DNA of 7,650 bases from Paracoccaceae bacterium (lineage in GTDB: Bacteria; Pseudomonadota; Alphaproteobacteria; Rhodobacterales; Rhodobacteraceae). The stretch lies in assembly GCA_013214715.1 (NCBI GenBank), contig JABSSB010000139.1, positions 1-7,650 on the forward strand, given 5' to 3'. The notes beneath the pieces are model-generated. The model was not told the DNA's origin, made no database searches, and worked only from the letters and a program-made list of their open reading frames with translations. Shown one piece after another: positions 5,337-7,650 of the stretch. A program made the translations under genes and the position numbers. Position 1 is the first letter of the stretch. The number at the start of each line of letters is the position of its first letter.

Positions 5337-6293
5337 TCAACCTGTGATCATCTCGGCTTGTTTCACGATCACCTCGGCCTGTTTGATCGACGCGATATCC
5401 ACCAGACGCCCTTTATAGACCGTCGCGCCTTCGCCGCGGGCTTTGGCGTCTTCCATGGCTTGCAGGATTTCGCGCGCCTCGGTCACGGCTGCCTCCGAGG
5501 GGGTGAAAACCTCATTGGCCAGCGCGACCTGTTTGGGGTGGATGGCCCATTTGCCCACCATGCCCAACGTGGCCGAGCGCAGCGCCTGTGCGCGGAAGCC
5601 CTCGTCATCCGAGAAATCGCCAAAGGGTCCATCCACGGGCAAAACGCCATGCGTCCGGCAGGCCGCGACAATCGCCGCCTGCGCCCAGTGCCATGGGTCG
5701 GACCAATGCTTTTGGCCCTCATGCATCATATAATAGTTTTCCTGCGTCCCGCCGATCCCGGTGGTCTGCATCCCCATCGAGGCCGCGAAATCCGCCGCGC
5801 CCAGCGACATGGCTTCCAACCGGTCCGAGGCGGCGGCGATCTCTTCGACATGCGCGATACCGGCGGCGGATTCGATGATGACCTCAAAGCTGATGCGCTT
5901 TGTGCGGCCTTTGGCGGCTTCAATCGCGGTGACGAGCGCATCCACGGCGTAAAGGTCCCCGGCACAGCCCACTTTCGGGATCATGATCTGGTCCAGACGC
6001 TCACCGCCCAGTTCCAGCAGATCCACCACGTCGCGATACCAATAGGGCGTGTCCAGCCCGTTGATCCGCACCGACAGGGTCTTGTTGCCCCAATCCACGC
6101 CTGAGATCGCCTCGATCACATTGGCGCGGGCGCTGTCCTTGTCCGACGGTGCCACCGAATCTTCGAGATCGAGATTGATCACATCCGCCGCCGAGCCTGC
6201 CATTTTCTCAAAGATCGCCGGTCGCGAGCCGGGGCCAAAAAGCTGGCAGCGATTGGGACGGGCAGGGGCGGGCGGCTGGGTGCGAAAGCTCAT
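5337..6293 (-). CDS. mcl1: L-malyl-CoA/beta-methylmalyl-CoA lyase
   Basis: This cytoplasmic Mg2+-dependent lyase of the HpcH/HpaI (CitE-like) family reversibly cleaves beta-methylmalyl-CoA to glyoxylate and propionyl-CoA. It also interconverts L-malyl-CoA with acetyl-CoA plus glyoxylate. It belongs to the ethylmalonyl-CoA pathway of acetate assimilation, which replaces the glyoxylate bypass. The 318 residues equal the length I recall for the R. sphaeroides enzyme. The TIM-barrel core shows RPNRCQLFGPGSRP (12-25), NLDLEDSVAP (40-49), SVRINGLDTP with Arg76 (74-83), FEVIIESAAG with metal ligand Glu141 (136-145) and LGAADFAASMG with Asp168 (164-174). KWAIHPKQ (248-255) and the C-terminal lid TVYKGRLVDIASIKQAE (291-307) follow. 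The start at 6293 has GGAG six bases upstream and gives the family N terminus; an open extension to 6392 is rejected. It is divergent from dgcN and fully intact. Confidence 0.96.
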   Translation of the reverse strand: MSFRTQPPAPARPNRCQLFGPGSRPAIFEKMAGSAADVINLDLEDSVAPSDKDSARANVIEAISGVDWGNKTLSVRINGLDTPYWYRDVVDLLELGGERLDQIMIPKVGCAGDLYAVDALVTAIEAAKGRTKRISFEVIIESAAGIAHVEEIAAASDRLEAMSLGAADFAASMGMQTTGIGGTQENYYMMHEGQKHWSDPWHWAQAAIVAACRTHGVLPVDGPFGDFSDDEGFRAQALRSATLGMVGKWAIHPKQVALANEVFTPSEAAVTEAREILQAMEDAKARGEGATVYKGRLVDIASIKQAEVIVKQAEMITG

Positions 6294-6340
6294 GGGATGC
6301 TCCGATTTCAAGCAAGGATGTTTCGTTTCGAGGTCGCGTT

Positions 6341-6369
6341 TTGGTATGAAATGACCCAAGCCGGTGCAA
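6341..6369 (-). promoter_or_regulatory. Possible mcl1 promoter
   Basis: On the minus strand TTGCAC (6369-6364), a 17-base spacer and TACCAA (6346-6341) form a moderate promoter, preceded by an A-tract (AAAAAAG) like an upstream activating element. It would give a leader of about 40 bases that includes the GGAG ribosome site. Confidence 0.33.
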
Positions 6370-6436
6370 GGGCTTTTTTGCGCCTGCAGCATCGCGCGCG
6401 CAGCAAAGCGGGGTCATCCTGTGCCGAGAGAGAAGA

Positions 6437-6461
6437 ATTGTCTGCTTAATTTGCAGGCAAT
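6437..6461. promoter_or_regulatory. Operator-like inverted repeat between mcl1 and dgcN
   Basis: ATTGTCTGC (6437-6445) and GCAGGCAAT (6453-6461) form an inverted repeat with 9-bp arms, 8/9 matching, around the A/T-rich spacer TTAATTT. It lies near the middle of the 301-base gap between the divergent genes, upstream of both, where an activator or repressor site would be expected. The core TTTGCAGGCAA faintly resembles the TTTGCAA words bound by ScfR-type short-chain acyl regulators such as PccR; that link is speculative. The remainder of the gap (6294-6594) holds no gene. Confidence 0.45.
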
Positions 6462-6478
6462 CGAAGTTTATTGCGCCA

Positions 6479-6494
6479 TTTGACGCTTTGACGC
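6479..6494 (+). repeat. Tandem 8-bp repeat TTTGACGC x2
   Basis: TTTGACGC occurs twice without a gap (6479-6486 and 6487-6494), about 100 bases before the dgcN start. Each unit contains a TTGACG -35-like word, but neither has a good -10 at the right distance. It may be a direct-repeat binding site for an activator or a chance duplication. Confidence 0.4.
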
Positions 6495-6594
6495 GAAATC
6501 CTTTCCCGATCCGCTGCGGCAGATGTGGCTGAATGGGAAACTCTGCCCCCATGCTATGAGTAAAGTCGCGCAGAATCAGAATGGAGTCCGTGTG

Positions 6595-7602
6595 ATGAGC
6601 ATGATTGAAACACCTTATCTGCTGTTTCTGGGCGACGCGCCGGATCAGCTTGCGGCGAAAGTGGCGCAGGGCATCAAGGATTGGCGCCCGGACAACGCCG
6701 TGGGGCAGTTCCGCCTGCCGGGCTGTGGTGCGGATCTGGGCCTGACGGATATGGATCTGGCCGCGGCCAAGGCCGCAGGCGCCAAGACGCTGGTGATCGG
6801 CGTGGCCAATCGCGGCGGTGTGATCAGCCAGGAATGGAAAAAGGTTCTGGTCACCGCGCTGGAGGAAGGGTTTGATCTGGCCTCGGGCCTGCATAACCTG
6901 CTGCGCGACGAGCCAGACCTGGTGGCGGTGGCCAAGGCGACAGGGCGCGCCCTGCATGACGTGCGCGTTCCCGCGGTGGAGTATCCGATTGCCAATGGCA
7001 AGACGCGCAAGGGCAAACGATGCCTTGCCGTGGGCACCGATTGTTCGGTGGGCAAAATGTATACGGCGCTGGCGATGGATATCGAGATGCGCAAGCGGGG
7101 GATGAAATCCACCTTCCGCGCCACCGGACAGACCGGAATCCTGATCACCGGTGACGGCGTGCCGCTAGATGCGGTGATCGCGGATTTCATGGCCGGGTCC
7201 GTGGAATGGCTGACCCCGGACAATGACGAGGATCACTGGGATCTGATCGAAGGGCAGGGATCGCTGTTCCATGTGTCCTATTCCGGGGTGACGATGGCGT
7301 TGATCCATGGCGGTCAGCCCGACGCGTTGATCCTGTGTCACGAACCGACCCGTCCGCATATGCGAGGCCTGCCGGATTATGATCTGCCCTCGCTGGAAGA
7401 TCTGCGCGATCTGGCGCTGCAACTGGCCAAGGTGGCCAACCCGGGCGTGCAGGTCGTGGGGATTTCGGTGAACACCCAGCATCTGAGTGAAGATGAGGCG
7501 GTGGCCTATCTTCAGGAGGTCGAAGACCGCATGGGTCTTCCGACAGTTGATCCGTTCCGGCATGGCGCTGGGCGTCTCGTCGAAGCGTTGGAGGCGGTGT
7601 AA
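6595..7602 (+). CDS. dgcN: DUF1611-family D-glutamate N-acetyltransferase DgcN
   Basis: This is a member of the DUF1611 family, whose roseobacter members have been described as DgcN, the enzyme that N-acetylates D-glutamate before DgcA converts the product. The pathway lets cells use D-glutamate from peptidoglycan or the environment. The 335 residues comprise an N-terminal Rossmann-like domain (about 7-130; LLFLGDAPDQLAAKVAQGI, TLVIGVANRGG) and a C-terminal P-loop-type domain. That domain has AVGTDCSVGKMYTA (146-159), a Walker-A-like loop with Met where Thr or Ser is usual. DLIEGQGSLFH (216-226) and ALILCHEPTRPHMRG (244-258) follow. The start at 6595 has GGAG eight bases upstream; ATG 6601 and the open extension to 6523 are less likely. 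The usual partner dgcA would lie beyond the right edge and is not seen. Assignment to the family is firm; the exact reaction is inferred. Confidence 0.85.
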   Translation: MSMIETPYLLFLGDAPDQLAAKVAQGIKDWRPDNAVGQFRLPGCGADLGLTDMDLAAAKAAGAKTLVIGVANRGGVISQEWKKVLVTALEEGFDLASGLHNLLRDEPDLVAVAKATGRALHDVRVPAVEYPIANGKTRKGKRCLAVGTDCSVGKMYTALAMDIEMRKRGMKSTFRATGQTGILITGDGVPLDAVIADFMAGSVEWLTPDNDEDHWDLIEGQGSLFHVSYSGVTMALIHGGQPDALILCHEPTRPHMRGLPDYDLPSLEDLRDLALQLAKVANPGVQVVGISVNTQHLSEDEAVAYLQEVEDRMGLPTVDPFRHGAGRLVEALEAV

Positions 7603-7612
7603 GCGAAGAGGC

Positions 7613-7650
7613 GGGGGCGCTGCCCCCGTCGCCTGCGGCGACTCCCCCGG
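7613..7650 (+). repeat. 38-base double-hairpin 3'-end element, copy 2 (cut by window edge)
   Basis: Ten bases after the dgcN stop codon the element reads GGGGGC-GCT-GCCCCC, GTCGCC-TGC-GGCGAC, CTCCCCCGG. Both stems are perfect 6-bp pairs. It matches the minus-strand copy at 5327-5290 in 34 of 38 bases and has the same orientation relative to its gene. The window ends inside or at its end, so any following T-run cannot be seen. Confidence 0.75.

Noticed and set aside
5152..5418. 88-codon plus-strand open frame in the intergenic region
   Set aside because: No ribosome site, no recognisable motif, and its end runs through the 3'-end element and antisense into mcl1.
5358..6104. 248-codon plus-strand open frame
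   Set aside because: It is antisense to the confidently identified mcl1, with no domain and no ribosome site; a typical high-GC shadow frame.
6526..6550. Sigma-54 promoter before dgcN (TGGC followed by TGCC)
   Set aside because: The GG-to-GC spacing is 16 bases instead of about 10, so it does not fit the -24/-12 consensus.
6208..6957. 249-codon minus-strand open frame across the mcl1-dgcN gap
   Set aside because: It overlaps dgcN in antisense and the mcl1 5' end in another frame; the composition is that of a shadow frame.

Overview
The window looks like chromosome of a marine alphaproteobacterium of the Rhodobacteraceae (roseobacter group). The reasons are high G+C codon use and an L-malyl-CoA/beta-methylmalyl-CoA lyase of 318 residues that reads, from memory, almost like the Rhodobacter sphaeroides Mcl1. 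A DUF1611/DgcN protein beside it and GC-rich intergenic hairpins of a type common in this family point the same way. I see no rRNA, tRNA, CRISPR array, insertion sequence or phage gene.

Layout, left to right. Positions 1-140 hold no gene I can assign, only a GC-rich hairpin beyond the accA stop. accA (minus strand, fatty-acid synthesis) is divergent from a broken AraC-type regulator (plus strand). That regulator has an N-terminal AraC helix-turn-helix and a C-terminal GyrI-like ligand domain, and is interrupted by one stop codon and one single-base frameshift. Next is a divergent pair: a LysE/RhtB amino-acid exporter (minus) and an Lrp/AsnC regulator (plus), a classic regulator-exporter arrangement. 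A second divergent pair follows: a TetR regulator (minus) and a membrane-anchored alpha/beta hydrolase (plus) whose reading frame is broken near its middle. The 92-bp gap between them carries three copies of a TGYGCARTG-type motif, two of them forming an inverted repeat, and is the best regulatory site in the window. A terminator hairpin closes the hydrolase unit.

The right third is a third divergent pair: mcl1 (minus, ethylmalonyl-CoA pathway) and dgcN (plus, D-glutamate catabolism), separated by 301 bp that contain an inverted repeat and a tandem 8-bp repeat. Both genes are followed, 9-10 bases after the stop codon and in the same gene-relative orientation, by copies of one 38-base double-hairpin element that are 34/38 identical, with a compensatory base-pair change.

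Overall this is ordinary core and accessory metabolism with three regulator-target pairs, two of which contain broken genes. I did not find a clear previously undescribed system. The points most worth a second look are the paired 3'-end element, the TetR operator set facing a frame-broken hydrolase with an apparent cysteine nucleophile, and the operator-like repeat between mcl1 and dgcN.
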